From Rhodococcus sp. (in: high G+C Gram-positive bacteria) (lineage in GTDB: Bacteria; Actinomycetota; Actinomycetes; Mycobacteriales; Mycobacteriaceae): a stretch of 64,000 bases of DNA. The position numbers and the translations under genes are program-made. The stretch lies in NCBI RefSeq assembly GCF_023264675.1, contig NZ_JAHFVG010000010.1:62001-126000 (forward strand), in the 5' to 3' direction. Under the pieces are notes generated by a model, which was not told the DNA's origin, made no database searches, and was given only the letters and a program-made list of their open reading frames with translations. Shown here in pieces: positions 51,800 to 60,034 of this stretch (position 1 is its first letter; each line of letters begins with the position of its first letter).

Positions 51800-52774
51800 A
51801 TGGTTTCCATGCGGCGTTTCGCGGTGTTCAGCACAGTGCTTCTGTTCGGTCTGGTCGGGGTACCAGCGTTGAGTTCCGCGCAGTCCACGGCAGCCACGAT
51901 CGACCACATCGAAGCCACGAGCGAGACGCTGACCACGCTGGCGGTCTACTCACCGAGCATGGATCGCACCATCGACGTTCAGGTGCTCACTCCGGCTGTG
52001 AAGAACGGGCCGAGACCCTCGCTGTACATGCTCAGCGGAATCGGCGAGGAAGATCCGGCCAACAGTATGTGGCTCCGCAAAGGCGGCGCGGCGGAGTTCT
52101 TCGAGGACAAGAACGTCAACGTCGTCCTTCCGCTCGCCGGTCCGGGAAGTTTCTACGCAGACTGGCAGCAGGACGACCCGAAGCTCGGACGCTACAAGTG
52201 GGAAACCTTTCTGACGAAAGAACTTCCGCCGCTGATCGACGCCGAGTTCGACGGCAACGGGCGCGACGGAGTTGCGGGCCTGTCGATGGGCGCGCAGTCG
52301 GCGATGATGTTGGCGTCGCGGAACCCGTCGCTGTACTCGGCGGTCGCCGCGTACAGCGGATGCTTCACCTCCGCGGAAGTTCTCGGTCAAGGAAGCATGC
52401 GCGGAATCGTCTCGGCATTCGGCGGCGATGCCAACAACATGTTCGGCGGTCCGCTCGATCCGGATTGGGCAGCCCACGACGTATTGGCGCAGGCAGAAAA
52501 CCTGCGCGGCAAAGCAATCTACGTATCGGTCGGGACCGGGCTCCCCGGCCCGTACGAGCGATTCGAGACCGCGAAGGACTGGGACATCGTGCTGGTGGGC
52601 GGTGCCATCGAGACGGGGGCGAATTACTGCACCCACAAGCTCGACGACAAGCTCCGCCAGATCGGAGTGCCGGCGACCTTCGACTTCGAGCAAGTGGGGA
52701 CGCACTCGTGGGCGTACTGGGTGGACCAGTTGCCCAAGAGCTGGCCTACGCTGGCCGCCGGTTTGGGGCTGTGA
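51800..52774 (+). CDS. Secreted esterase / mycolyltransferase-like (antigen 85 family)
   Basis: This 324-residue secreted protein has a signal peptide (MRRFAVFSTVLLFGLVGVPAL with cleavage near SSAQ) and an alpha/beta-hydrolase domain with nucleophile GLSMGAQ (S162) and a late GTHSWAYW bearing the catalytic histidine. The HSWxYW block is typical of antigen-85 and corynomycolyl transferases, which move mycolic acids to trehalose or arabinogalactan. ATG at 51800 has GGGGG 5 nt upstream. Its 3' end overlaps the convergent MocR gene by 29 bp. Confidence 0.87.
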   Translation: MVSMRRFAVFSTVLLFGLVGVPALSSAQSTAATIDHIEATSETLTTLAVYSPSMDRTIDVQVLTPAVKNGPRPSLYMLSGIGEEDPANSMWLRKGGAAEFFEDKNVNVVLPLAGPGSFYADWQQDDPKLGRYKWETFLTKELPPLIDAEFDGNGRDGVAGLSMGAQSAMMLASRNPSLYSAVAAYSGCFTSAEVLGQGSMRGIVSAFGGDANNMFGGPLDPDWAAHDVLAQAENLRGKAIYVSVGTGLPGPYERFETAKDWDIVLVGGAIETGANYCTHKLDDKLRQIGVPATFDFEQVGTHSWAYWVDQLPKSWPTLAAGLGL

Positions 52775-54161
52775 GTTCCAGAATCGAGACGAGCGCATCG
52801 ACCGCGTACGGGTAGGACCGCTCGCTCGGGGCTGAAAACCCCACCAGCACAGCGTCGGGAGACACGTCTTCGGTGCTCGGATGCCGAAACATCTCCAGGC
52901 TCTCCAGTGCGAGGCCGACGTCGCTCGACGCACGAAGAACGGTGTTCACGGTGCCCGGAGGAAGCGTCAGGACCGCCTGCAGGCCAGCCGAGATCCCCAT
53001 CGCACCAACGTGTGGAGCGCGTAGCTCGACGGCACGGACCAGCTCGTCGCGACGCCTTCGGTACTTGGTTCGCATTGCGCGAACGTGGCGATCGTAGGCA
53101 CCGGAGACGATCAGTTCGGCCAGAGACAGCTGATCCACGACGCCGACGGTGGCTTCTCGCTCGCCTTTGGCCGCGAGGATCGTATCGAGTAAGAACTCGG
53201 GCACGGCCATCCAGCCGACTCTGATACCGGGGGAGAGGCTCTTCGACACCGACCCGACATAGAGCACCCGATCCGGATCGAGGCTCTGCAGTGCACCGAC
53301 CGGCGTTCGGTCGTAACGGAACTCGCCGTCGTAGTCGTCCTCGACGATGAGGCCGTCGCGACGCCGCGCCCACTCGATCGCGGCCGTGCGGCGCTGCGGA
53401 TGTAGCGAAGCGCCGGTCGGAAACTGATGGCTCGGTGTCAGAACGAGCGTTCGGGCATCGATGGTGTCGAGGGTGTCCGTCGTGCATCCCCGGTGATCGA
53501 CCGACACCGCTGCCGTGGGTCCGGCTTCGCCGAAGATCGCGCGATGGAACGGCAAGCCGTAGGACTCCAGCGCGAACGGCGCCGCCACAGCGCACTCGGT
53601 CAGTATCTGCGCGGCCTGTGAAAAGCCGGAGCAGATGATGATGTGTCGAGCATCGGTCATGACTCCGCGAGTCCGAGCGAGGTAGTCGGCCAGCGCCCGT
53701 CGTAATTCGATGCGCCCATGTGGATCTCCCGGACCGAACGCATCGAGCGGGGCTCGGTCGACGGCACGCCGAGCAGCGGTGAGCCAGGCGGTCCGAGGGA
53801 ACGACCCCGGGTCGGGTCGGCCCGGTCGGAAGTCGAACTTCGGGCGGGTAGCGGCGGGAACCACCGATGTGCTGGGACGCGATACCGCGCCTGCACGATG
53901 AGCGACGCGGGTGCCCGAACCCTGACGAGCCTCCAGCCAGCCTTCGGAGACCAGTTCGCCGTAGATGTCGGCGACGGTGTTCCGTGCAATACCGAGGTCC
54001 TGGGCGAGCGCGCGATAGGACGGCAGCGTCGTGCCTGGTTCGAGTCGCCCGGAGCGAACGGCGTCGCGGAGTGCGTCACCGAGCGCTGCTCGACGTGAGC
54101 CGCCCGCGGAGAGGTTCAGATGAAGATCGACGCCACCCGAATTGACCTCGTTTGTGACCAC
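52746..54161 (-). CDS. MocR-family regulator (GntR HTH plus aminotransferase domain)
   Basis: This 471-residue protein has an N-terminal GntR winged helix (LGDALRDAVRSGRLEPGTTL, IARNTVADIYGELVSEGWL) linked to a fold-type I aminotransferase domain with the PLP-lysine region VGSVSKSLSPGIRVGW. MocR proteins such as PdxR and GabR sense PLP or amino-acid-derived ligands. GTG start at 54161 is preceded by AAGG. It diverges from the AhpD-like gene, with a shared inverted repeat between them, and overlaps the mycolyltransferase gene tail to tail. Confidence 0.9.
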   Translation of the reverse strand: MVTNEVNSGGVDLHLNLSAGGSRRAALGDALRDAVRSGRLEPGTTLPSYRALAQDLGIARNTVADIYGELVSEGWLEARQGSGTRVAHRAGAVSRPSTSVVPAATRPKFDFRPGRPDPGSFPRTAWLTAARRAVDRAPLDAFGPGDPHGRIELRRALADYLARTRGVMTDARHIIICSGFSQAAQILTECAVAAPFALESYGLPFHRAIFGEAGPTAAVSVDHRGCTTDTLDTIDARTLVLTPSHQFPTGASLHPQRRTAAIEWARRRDGLIVEDDYDGEFRYDRTPVGALQSLDPDRVLYVGSVSKSLSPGIRVGWMAVPEFLLDTILAAKGEREATVGVVDQLSLAELIVSGAYDRHVRAMRTKYRRRRDELVRAVELRAPHVGAMGISAGLQAVLTLPPGTVNTVLRASSDVGLALESLEMFRHPSTEDVSPDAVLVGFSAPSERSYPYAVDALVSILELTAPNRRPA

Positions 54162-54186
54162 AGAATTGAACCTTACCGGTGGTCAC
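54154..54186. promoter_or_regulatory. Inverted repeat in the MocR/AhpD divergent promoter
   Basis: GTGACCA (54154-54160) and TGGTCAC (54180-54186) form inverted half-sites with a 19-nt spacer, at the MocR start and 22 nt before the AhpD-like gene. MocR proteins bind widely spaced repeats of this type. Confidence 0.55.
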
Positions 54187-54208
54187 CTGCGGTCGTAACG
54201 TTCTCCTC

Positions 54209-54655
54209 ATGACAACACGAATCAACTTCGCATCGGCCGCTCCCGCGGCTCGGAAAGCACTCGTCGCCCTCGACATCGCAGCTCGGGAGGGTATCGATCC
54301 CGGCTTGGCAGAGCTGATCAAAATCCGAGCTTCCCAGATCAACGGCTGCGCGTTCTGCCTTCACATGCACACCACCGATGCCCGCAAGGCCGGCGAGAGC
54401 GAAGAGCGGCTCGCACTCGTCGCAGTCTGGCACGACGCCGCGAACTTCTTCACCGAGCAGGAACAGGCTGTTCTCGCGCTGACCGAGGAGGTCACCAGGA
54501 TCTCCGACGGTGGAGTGTCGGACGAGGTGTACGACCGGGTCGCCCAGCACTTCGACGAGCACGAGATCGGCCAGCTGCTGGCGCAGATCTTCACCATCAA
54601 TGCCTGGAATCGCATCGGCGTCGGTACGCATCTGGTGCCGGGGGTGACGAACTGA
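54209..54655 (+). CDS. AhpD-like carboxymuconolactone-decarboxylase-family protein
   Basis: This 148-residue protein has the active-site motif C47-A-F-C50 followed by LHMHTTDARKAGESEERL, as in AhpD peroxidase partners. The two cysteines and the histidine fit thiol-based peroxide reduction. It diverges from the MocR gene, its likely regulator, and a hairpin element (copy B) lies after its stop codon. Confidence 0.9.
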   Translation: MTTRINFASAAPAARKALVALDIAAREGIDPGLAELIKIRASQINGCAFCLHMHTTDARKAGESEERLALVAVWHDAANFFTEQEQAVLALTEEVTRISDGGVSDEVYDRVAQHFDEHEIGQLLAQIFTINAWNRIGVGTHLVPGVTN

Positions 54656-54656
54656 C

Positions 54657-54704
54657 CCATGTGCGTGCGAATACATAGAGGGTTATGTATTCGCATGCAC
54701 ATGG
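54657..54704. repeat. Hairpin element, copy B
   Basis: A 20-bp stem with one G-T wobble (arms 54657-54676 and 54685-54704) encloses loop AGAGGGTT. Read on the other strand the core is AATACATAACCCTCTATG, matching copies C and D in loop and stem. It lies between the convergent ends of the AhpD-like and PrpD genes. Confidence 0.78.
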
Positions 54705-54728
54705 TGCGGAGCGCCTACGCGGCCGACG

Positions 54729-56231
54729 TCAGAAGATGCCCTTCGGGGTCTTCGGTGCGCGCGCCAGGACGTCGTCGTCGACGGTGAAGGTGAGCTGATC
54801 GAGCTCACCTTCCGCCAATGTCGGTGCGTGCTGGGCCGCGGCGAGGAACCGGTCCTGCTCGGCGGGGTCGATGACACCGTCGGCGAGGGTGCGGAACTTA
54901 GCGATGTACTGCTCCCGCGCGAACGGCCTGGCGCCCAACGGATGTGCGTCGGCGACAGCGAGTTCGTCGACGATCACTGTCCCGTCTTTCAACGTGATCT
55001 CGGCTCGTGCGCCGAATGCCTTGTCATCGGGATCGATCGAGTGGTACCGACGAGTCCACTCGGGGTCTTCGGCGGTGGAGATCTTCTGCCAGAGTTCGAC
55101 GGTTGCCGGACGCTGTGCCCTCTCCGGAGCATAGGAGCGCTCGTGATGCCATTCCCCGTCCTCCAGCGCGACGGCGAAGATGTACATGACCGAGTGATCG
55201 AGAGTTTCCCGTGACGCGGCCGGGTCGAATTTCTGCGGATCTTTCGAGCCGGTGCCGATGACGTAATGGGTGTGATGGCTGGTGTGCAGCACGATCTTCT
55301 CGATCTGCGTCAGGTCACCCACGCGGTCTCGCATCCGTCGCGCAAGATCGATGGGTGCCTGACTCTGGTACTCGGCCGAGTGTTCCTTGGTGTAACTGTC
55401 CAGGATGGCACGCTTGGATTCGCCTGGGACAGGCAGTGGCACATGGTATTCCGCGTCGGGTCCGCCGAGGAGCCAGGCGATCACGCCGTCCTCACCTTCC
55501 CAGATGGGCGACGGCGCACCCTCACCGCGTAGCGCCCGATCCACTGCTTCGACGGCAACCTTGCCTGCGAGTGCGGGCGCGTACGCTTTCCAGCTCGAGA
55601 TAAGACCCTTGCGGGATTGGCGGGTAGCCGTCGTCGTATGAAGGGCCTGCCCGACGGCTTGGTAGATGGTCTCGGTATCGAGGCCGAGGAGCGTTCCGAT
55701 GCCCGCTGCCGCCGAGGGTCCGAGGTGGGCCACATGGTCGATCTTGTGCTCGTGCAACGATATTGCACGCACCAGGTCGATCTGGATCTCGTAGCCGGTG
55801 GCGAGTCCGCGTATCAGGTCGCGCCCGCTCCGGCCCGTATGTTGGGCGACGGCGAGGATCGGCGGAATGTTGTCGCCGGGATGTGAGTACTCGGCGGCGA
55901 GGAAAGTGTCGTGGAAGTCGAGTTCGCGCACCGCGACACCGTTTGCCCAGGCCGCCCACTCAGGGGAGTAGGTGCCGCCGATCCCGAAGACGGTGGAACC
56001 AGGACGGTACGGATGCGCCTGAGCTTGGGCACGCGCGCTCGTCACCGGCCGACGTACCAGTGACGCTGCGGCAACGGCGGCGTTGTCGATGATCCGGTTG
56101 ACGATCATCTCTTCGGTTGCTTCGGGAACGTCGACGCCGTCGGCAGCAACCTCGGCGATCTTCCAGGCCAGATGTTCCTGTCGAGGAAAGTCTTCGGCGG
56201 ATGCACGGGTGCGAACGAGATGGGTCTTCAC
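54729..56231 (-). CDS. prpD: 2-methylcitrate dehydratase (MmgE/PrpD family)
   Basis: This 500-residue protein is the full length of PrpD, with the family segments [79 protein letters not shown] and a C-terminal domain ending PKTPKGIF. It dehydrates 2-methylcitrate to 2-methyl-cis-aconitate in propionate catabolism. GTG at 56231 has AAGGA 6 nt upstream. No prpB or prpC gene is adjacent, and hairpin elements B and C flank the gene on both sides. Confidence 0.87.
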   Translation of the reverse strand: MKTHLVRTRASAEDFPRQEHLAWKIAEVAADGVDVPEATEEMIVNRIIDNAAVAAASLVRRPVTSARAQAQAHPYRPGSTVFGIGGTYSPEWAAWANGVAVRELDFHDTFLAAEYSHPGDNIPPILAVAQHTGRSGRDLIRGLATGYEIQIDLVRAISLHEHKIDHVAHLGPSAAAGIGTLLGLDTETIYQAVGQALHTTTATRQSRKGLISSWKAYAPALAGKVAVEAVDRALRGEGAPSPIWEGEDGVIAWLLGGPDAEYHVPLPVPGESKRAILDSYTKEHSAEYQSQAPIDLARRMRDRVGDLTQIEKIVLHTSHHTHYVIGTGSKDPQKFDPAASRETLDHSVMYIFAVALEDGEWHHERSYAPERAQRPATVELWQKISTAEDPEWTRRYHSIDPDDKAFGARAEITLKDGTVIVDELAVADAHPLGARPFAREQYIAKFRTLADGVIDPAEQDRFLAAAQHAPTLAEGELDQLTFTVDDDVLARAPKTPKGIF

Positions 56232-56326
56232 GGTGAATCCTTCGTCGGTGTGTGGCTGCTTTCGCAACGCTACGTTTCGCGACGGAGCGGGGAAAGGTGT
56301 CGGCACATCCCGGGAGCTGCGGTACT

Positions 56327-56378
56327 CCCTATGTGCGTGCGAATACATAACCCTGTATGTATTCGCACGCACATAGGG
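56327..56378. repeat. Hairpin element, copy C
   Basis: A perfect 22-bp stem (arms 56327-56348 and 56357-56378) with loop AACCCTGT. The core GTGCGTGCGAATACAT and its partner arm are identical to copy D. It lies 95 nt upstream of the prpD start, in the spacer before the molybdopterin-fold lipoprotein gene. Confidence 0.8.
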
Positions 56379-56493
56379 GAGCTACGGCTGAAGTCTGGCC
56401 AGCGGAGTTGTCGACTCGCCTGCTGTTCGGTGCGGGGTGTGCCGGACGCGGATCAGCATCGAGGACTACCTCGCCGTCGACGCATGCCGATGC

Positions 56494-57054
56494 TTACTTC
56501 TCGCGAAGGTCGACCACGTCGAGTTCGGTCAGATCGCTGACGTATCGGCCGCCCTTGATGTCGCCCGGGACGACCAGACGAGGGGCATCGAGACGTTGCC
56601 CGTCCTCGGTGTACGCCACCAGCGCCTGCGTCGCCCCGAAGTCGGTAGCTACTTCACCCCAGGACACGGTTGCCTGATAGTCGTCCGAACCGGTCGCGAG
56701 GATCGCAAAGGTCAAGTCGGGGTTCTTTGCGTCGGGGTCGCCATCGAGCACCGCAGCGGCGAGCAGATCGGTAAGCGCTGCCCCCTCGTAGGTATGGGTC
56801 TGGCTGCCTTTGCTGCTGTCGAAGGTCACAGCCTGCGTGAGCCGGGGATATCCGAGCAGATCGTCCGCAGCGAGGGTGATGGGGTTCTCGACTGCGCCGC
56901 CGAGCCGCACCGATCCGGCGGGGACGTCCGCCGCTGCTGTGGTCGTCGAAGTAGCGGCCACCGGCTCGGTGTCGGTGCTCGTCGAGCATCCGGCCGTCAG
57001 AATCACCGAGGCTGAAATCAGAGCGGTACTAAAATTTCTTCGCAAGTGCGGCAT
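56494..57054 (-). CDS. Molybdopterin-domain-like lipoprotein lacking the molybdenum-ligand cysteine
   Basis: This 186-residue protein has a lipoprotein signal peptide (lipobox LTAGC) and a Thr/Ala linker, followed by a sulfite-oxidase-type fold (VRLGGAVENPITLAADDLLGYPRLTQAVTF in pieces, and DGQRLDAPRLVVPGDIKGGRYVSDL). In catalytic relatives, such as the fusion at 25214-26467, the strand has a cysteine in (A)CVxGW; here the position reads VTFDSSKGSQTHTYEGAAL with no cysteine. It may bind Moco without catalysing oxo transfer, or bind another ligand. ATG at 57054 lacks a strong ribosome binding site. Confidence 0.7.
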   Translation of the reverse strand: MPHLRRNFSTALISASVILTAGCSTSTDTEPVAATSTTTAAADVPAGSVRLGGAVENPITLAADDLLGYPRLTQAVTFDSSKGSQTHTYEGAALTDLLAAAVLDGDPDAKNPDLTFAILATGSDDYQATVSWGEVATDFGATQALVAYTEDGQRLDAPRLVVPGDIKGGRYVSDLTELDVVDLREK

Positions 57055-57278
57055 ATAGAGAACCATAGAGCAGTATTCACGGACATCAAGCGCCACAGCA
57101 CCCGCATGTGCGGAACAACGTTGGTAGGTTCTGTTTATGGCTGTAGCGGGTAGCGATCAGCCGATGCATCGACTCGATCGATCCGGCCGAGAGTGCCACT
57201 GGATTCTCCTCATAGATCGACAACGACGCATCGGTGGCTTCTACGAGGAGCTGCTGGATATCGGTCGCTGAACGCTGC

Positions 57279-57328
57279 CCCATGTGCGTGCGAATACATA
57301 CAGGGTCATGTATTCGCACGCACATGGG
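57279..57328. repeat. Hairpin element, copy D
   Basis: A perfect 21-bp stem (arms 57279-57299 and 57308-57328) with loop ACAGGGTC, the reverse orientation of copy C. It shares the GTGCGTGCGAATACAT arm exactly with copies B and C. Confidence 0.8.
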
Positions 57329-57421
57329 CGAAGCCCATGACCACACTGCTGGGGGAACTGTCCGTGCAGAGCTGTTCCGGGTGGGCGGTATCTCCATAGC
57401 AATGGACCGACCGGGCCAATA

Positions 57422-57434
57422 ACGTGGTCCACGT
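57422..57434. promoter_or_regulatory. 13-base palindrome upstream of the MFS gene
   Basis: ACGTGGTCCACGT is a 6-1-6 palindrome that ends 11 nt before the MFS start codon, a position where a repressor would block translation initiation or transcription. Its regulator is not identified. Confidence 0.4.
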
Positions 57435-57445
57435 CACTTTCGCCT

Positions 57446-58804
57446 ATGGAAGCCGAGCCGCGCATGCCCGCAGAAACGCTGAAGCCCGAGATCGAATCAC
57501 GGGTGGTCAAGAAGGTCGCCCGACGCATCATCCCGTTCCTCGGGCTGGCGTATTTCGTCAACTATCTGGACCGCACCAATATCGGGCTCGCCAAGCTCAC
57601 GATGAGTACTGAGCTGGGGCTGACCGAGACGATGTTCGGCCTGGCGTCGGGCCTGTTCTTCATCGGTTATCTGTTGTTCGAGGTTCCCAGCAATCTTGCA
57701 CTGCACAAGTTCGGCGCACGGCGCTGGATAGCCCGGATAATGCTGACGTGGGGAATCATCGCTGCAGCAATGGCTTTCGTGCCCAACGCCGAGTGGCTCT
57801 ACGGCATGAGGATCCTTCTCGGCATCGCCGAGGCCGGCTTCTTTCCCGGCGTGCTGCTCTACATGACCATGTGGTTCCCGCGGGCCTACCGCGTGCGGCT
57901 CATGGGACTGTTCCTGCTGGCGCTTCCGGTCTCTTCCGCCTTGGGGGCGCCGTTGTCGAGTGCGATCATCCAGTACTGGGACGGACTCTTCGGCCTCTCC
58001 GGTTGGCGCGTCATGTTCCTGGTGGAGGGAATCCCTGCCGTTCTGCTTGCCGTCGTGACCTGGTTCTATCTCACCGACCGGCCGTCGCAGGCGAAATGGC
58101 TCGCCGACGACGAAAAGGCGTGGCTCACGCATGAGCTCGAGTCCGAGGACTCCGCGAAGGGCGCCCACATCTCGGGTTCGGCACGGCGCGCACTGACCGA
58201 TGTGCGGGTCTGGATGCTCGGCCTCGTCTACTTCGGCATCACCTATGGTCTGTACTCCCTCAGCTTCTTCCTGCCAACCATCGTGGCGGGTTTCAAGCAG
58301 ACGTTCGATACCGATTTCTCGCTCGTGACAACCGGGCTCATCGTTGCAATTCCGTTCGCTGTCGGCGCGGTGGCGATGGTGCTGTGGAGTCGCCACTCGG
58401 ATCGGACCGGCGAACGTACCTGGCACGTCGCTGTTCCGACGCTCATCGGCGCCGTGTCCATTCCCTTTGCGCTTTATATGGATTCACCGTTCACCACGAT
58501 GCTGGCGGTCACCGTCAACGCGGTGGGAGTCTTCTGTGCTCTTCCCGTCTTCTGGTACCTCCCGAGCACGTTCCTGACAGGCGCCGGAGCAGCGGCGGGT
58601 ATCGCGATCGTCAACTCGGTGGGCAACATGTCGGGCTTCGGGGCGCCCTATGTGACGGGGTGGCTGTTCGACGCCACCGGCAATGCCAGGGCCGGTCTGT
58701 GGGTCGTCGGCGGAGTGATGCTGATGGCCGTCGTGCTGGTTGTCGTGCTGCGCAGTCGGGTCGGAGTGAAGGACGCCGAGGCCAGCTCGGTACTTAGTCA
58801 TTGA
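57446..58804 (+). CDS. MFS transporter, anion:cation symporter (ACS) family
   Basis: This 452-residue protein has 12 hydrophobic segments and ACS-family signatures: FVNYLDRTNIGLAKL in the first helix, ILLGIAEAGFFPGVLLYMTMWFP and GWRVMFLVEGIPA. Members import organic anions such as tartrate, glucarate, pantothenate or phthalate. ATG at 57446 is kept, though ATG at 57464 is also possible. It is followed by the 2-oxoacid dehydrogenase operon on the same strand (126 nt gap), so an organic-acid substrate for it is likely. Confidence 0.9.
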   Translation: MEAEPRMPAETLKPEIESRVVKKVARRIIPFLGLAYFVNYLDRTNIGLAKLTMSTELGLTETMFGLASGLFFIGYLLFEVPSNLALHKFGARRWIARIMLTWGIIAAAMAFVPNAEWLYGMRILLGIAEAGFFPGVLLYMTMWFPRAYRVRLMGLFLLALPVSSALGAPLSSAIIQYWDGLFGLSGWRVMFLVEGIPAVLLAVVTWFYLTDRPSQAKWLADDEKAWLTHELESEDSAKGAHISGSARRALTDVRVWMLGLVYFGITYGLYSLSFFLPTIVAGFKQTFDTDFSLVTTGLIVAIPFAVGAVAMVLWSRHSDRTGERTWHVAVPTLIGAVSIPFALYMDSPFTTMLAVTVNAVGVFCALPVFWYLPSTFLTGAGAAAGIAIVNSVGNMSGFGAPYVTGWLFDATGNARAGLWVVGGVMLMAVVLVVVLRSRVGVKDAEASSVLSH

Positions 58805-58930
58805 GCGCAGTGAAGCACGCCGAGGGGTCACAGATTTGTGCATCGTGCTCAATTTCAAACACAACTATTGCGCGAACTGATGATTCTTGGTTGTGTTCCA
58901 GGTAACAGTGCACTTGGTATGGAGGTCGAC

Positions 58931-60034
58931 ATGGACACCGCGATCACGAAGAACACGGACGAAGATCTCGTACAGATCGTCACACCGGAAGGCAGGCGCA
59001 CCGAACCGTCGGAATACAGCCGCATCGTCGCCGACATCACGACCGACAAGCTCCGCGACCTGTACGAGGACTTGGTTGTCGTCCGGCGAATCGATGCCGA
59101 AGCAACGGCACTCCAGCGGCAGGGTGAGCTCGGGCTCTGGGCCCCGTTGCTGGGACAGGAAGCCGCTCAGGTGGGCTCGGCGAGGGCTCTGCACACCGAC
59201 GACTTCGTCTTCGCGAGCTACCGCGAACATGGCGTCGCCTACTGCCGGGGTGTCGACCCGACCCAGATGCTGCGGTTCTGGCGTGGATCCACACAATCCG
59301 GTTGGGACCCGTACGAATACAACATGACGACGCCTGCCATCATCGTCGGCGCGCAGGCGTTGCATGCGACCGGTTACGGGCTGGGAATGAAGTTCGACGG
59401 CGTCGAAGGCGCTGTGATCACGTACTTCGGTGACGGTGCCACGAGCCAGGGCGATATCTCGGAAGCATTCGGCTTCGCCGCGAGCTTCGCGTCACCCGTC
59501 GTGTTCTTCTGCCAGAACAACCAATTCGCCATCTCCGAGCCCGTCACCCTGCAGACTCACACCACCATCGCCGAGCGCGGCCGAGGGTTCGGGATCCCGG
59601 CGATTCGCGTCGACGGTAACGACGTTCTGGCCGTACTCGCTGCGACGAGAATGGCTTTGGCACGTGCCCGCGAAGGGAGCGGCCCGATGCTGATCGAGGC
59701 CTACACCTACCGCATGGGCCCGCACACCACCTCCGACGATCCCAGTCGTTACCGTCCCGCGGCGCTGGACGACGAGTGGAAGCTCAAGGATCCGATCGAC
59801 CGTATCGAGCGCCTTCTCGACAGCGAGGGCGCCATGGACGACGCCTTCCGCGCCCGAGTCAAGGACCGCGCCGACGCTACCGCCGCCGACCTTCGGCGTG
59901 GGTGCCTCGGCACCGTCGAGCCGAGCCCGATGTCGCTGTTCGACAACGTGTATGCCGAACCTCATCCCCTCGTCGACGAAGAACGCACCAACTACGCCGC
60001 CTACCTCGCCGGATTCGAAGGAGTCACGTCATGA
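58931..60034 (+). CDS. bkdA: 2-oxoacid dehydrogenase E1 component alpha subunit
   Basis: This 367-residue subunit of pyruvate/branched-chain 2-oxoacid dehydrogenase has the ThDP motif GDGATSQGDISEAFGFAASF...VVFFCQNNQFAISEP and MGPHTTSDDPSRY. GGAGG at 58921-58925 is 5 nt from ATG 58931. Its stop overlaps the E1-beta start (ATGA), and the E2 and E3 genes follow with the same overlap. The separate alpha and beta E1 subunits and the sequence fit the BCKDH/E1-alpha-beta type. Confidence 0.92.
   Translation: MDTAITKNTDEDLVQIVTPEGRRTEPSEYSRIVADITTDKLRDLYEDLVVVRRIDAEATALQRQGELGLWAPLLGQEAAQVGSARALHTDDFVFASYREHGVAYCRGVDPTQMLRFWRGSTQSGWDPYEYNMTTPAIIVGAQALHATGYGLGMKFDGVEGAVITYFGDGATSQGDISEAFGFAASFASPVVFFCQNNQFAISEPVTLQTHTTIAERGRGFGIPAIRVDGNDVLAVLAATRMALARAREGSGPMLIEAYTYRMGPHTTSDDPSRYRPAALDDEWKLKDPIDRIERLLDSEGAMDDAFRARVKDRADATAADLRRGCLGTVEPSPMSLFDNVYAEPHPLVDEERTNYAAYLAGFEGVTS

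Larger units (their letters stand above)
57055..57445. other. 391-base intergenic stretch with hairpin copy D
   Basis: Apart from hairpin copy D (57279-57328) and the operator-like palindrome before the MFS gene (57422-57434), no gene is recognised. A reverse-strand frame reads QLLVEATDASLSIYEENPVA, protein-like but short and without a family match, and could be a relic. Confidence 0.5.

Noticed and set aside
40811-57328. CRISPR-like interpretation of the repeated hairpins
   Set aside because: Copies are not tandem or evenly spaced, have no spacers of uniform length, and no cas genes are present.
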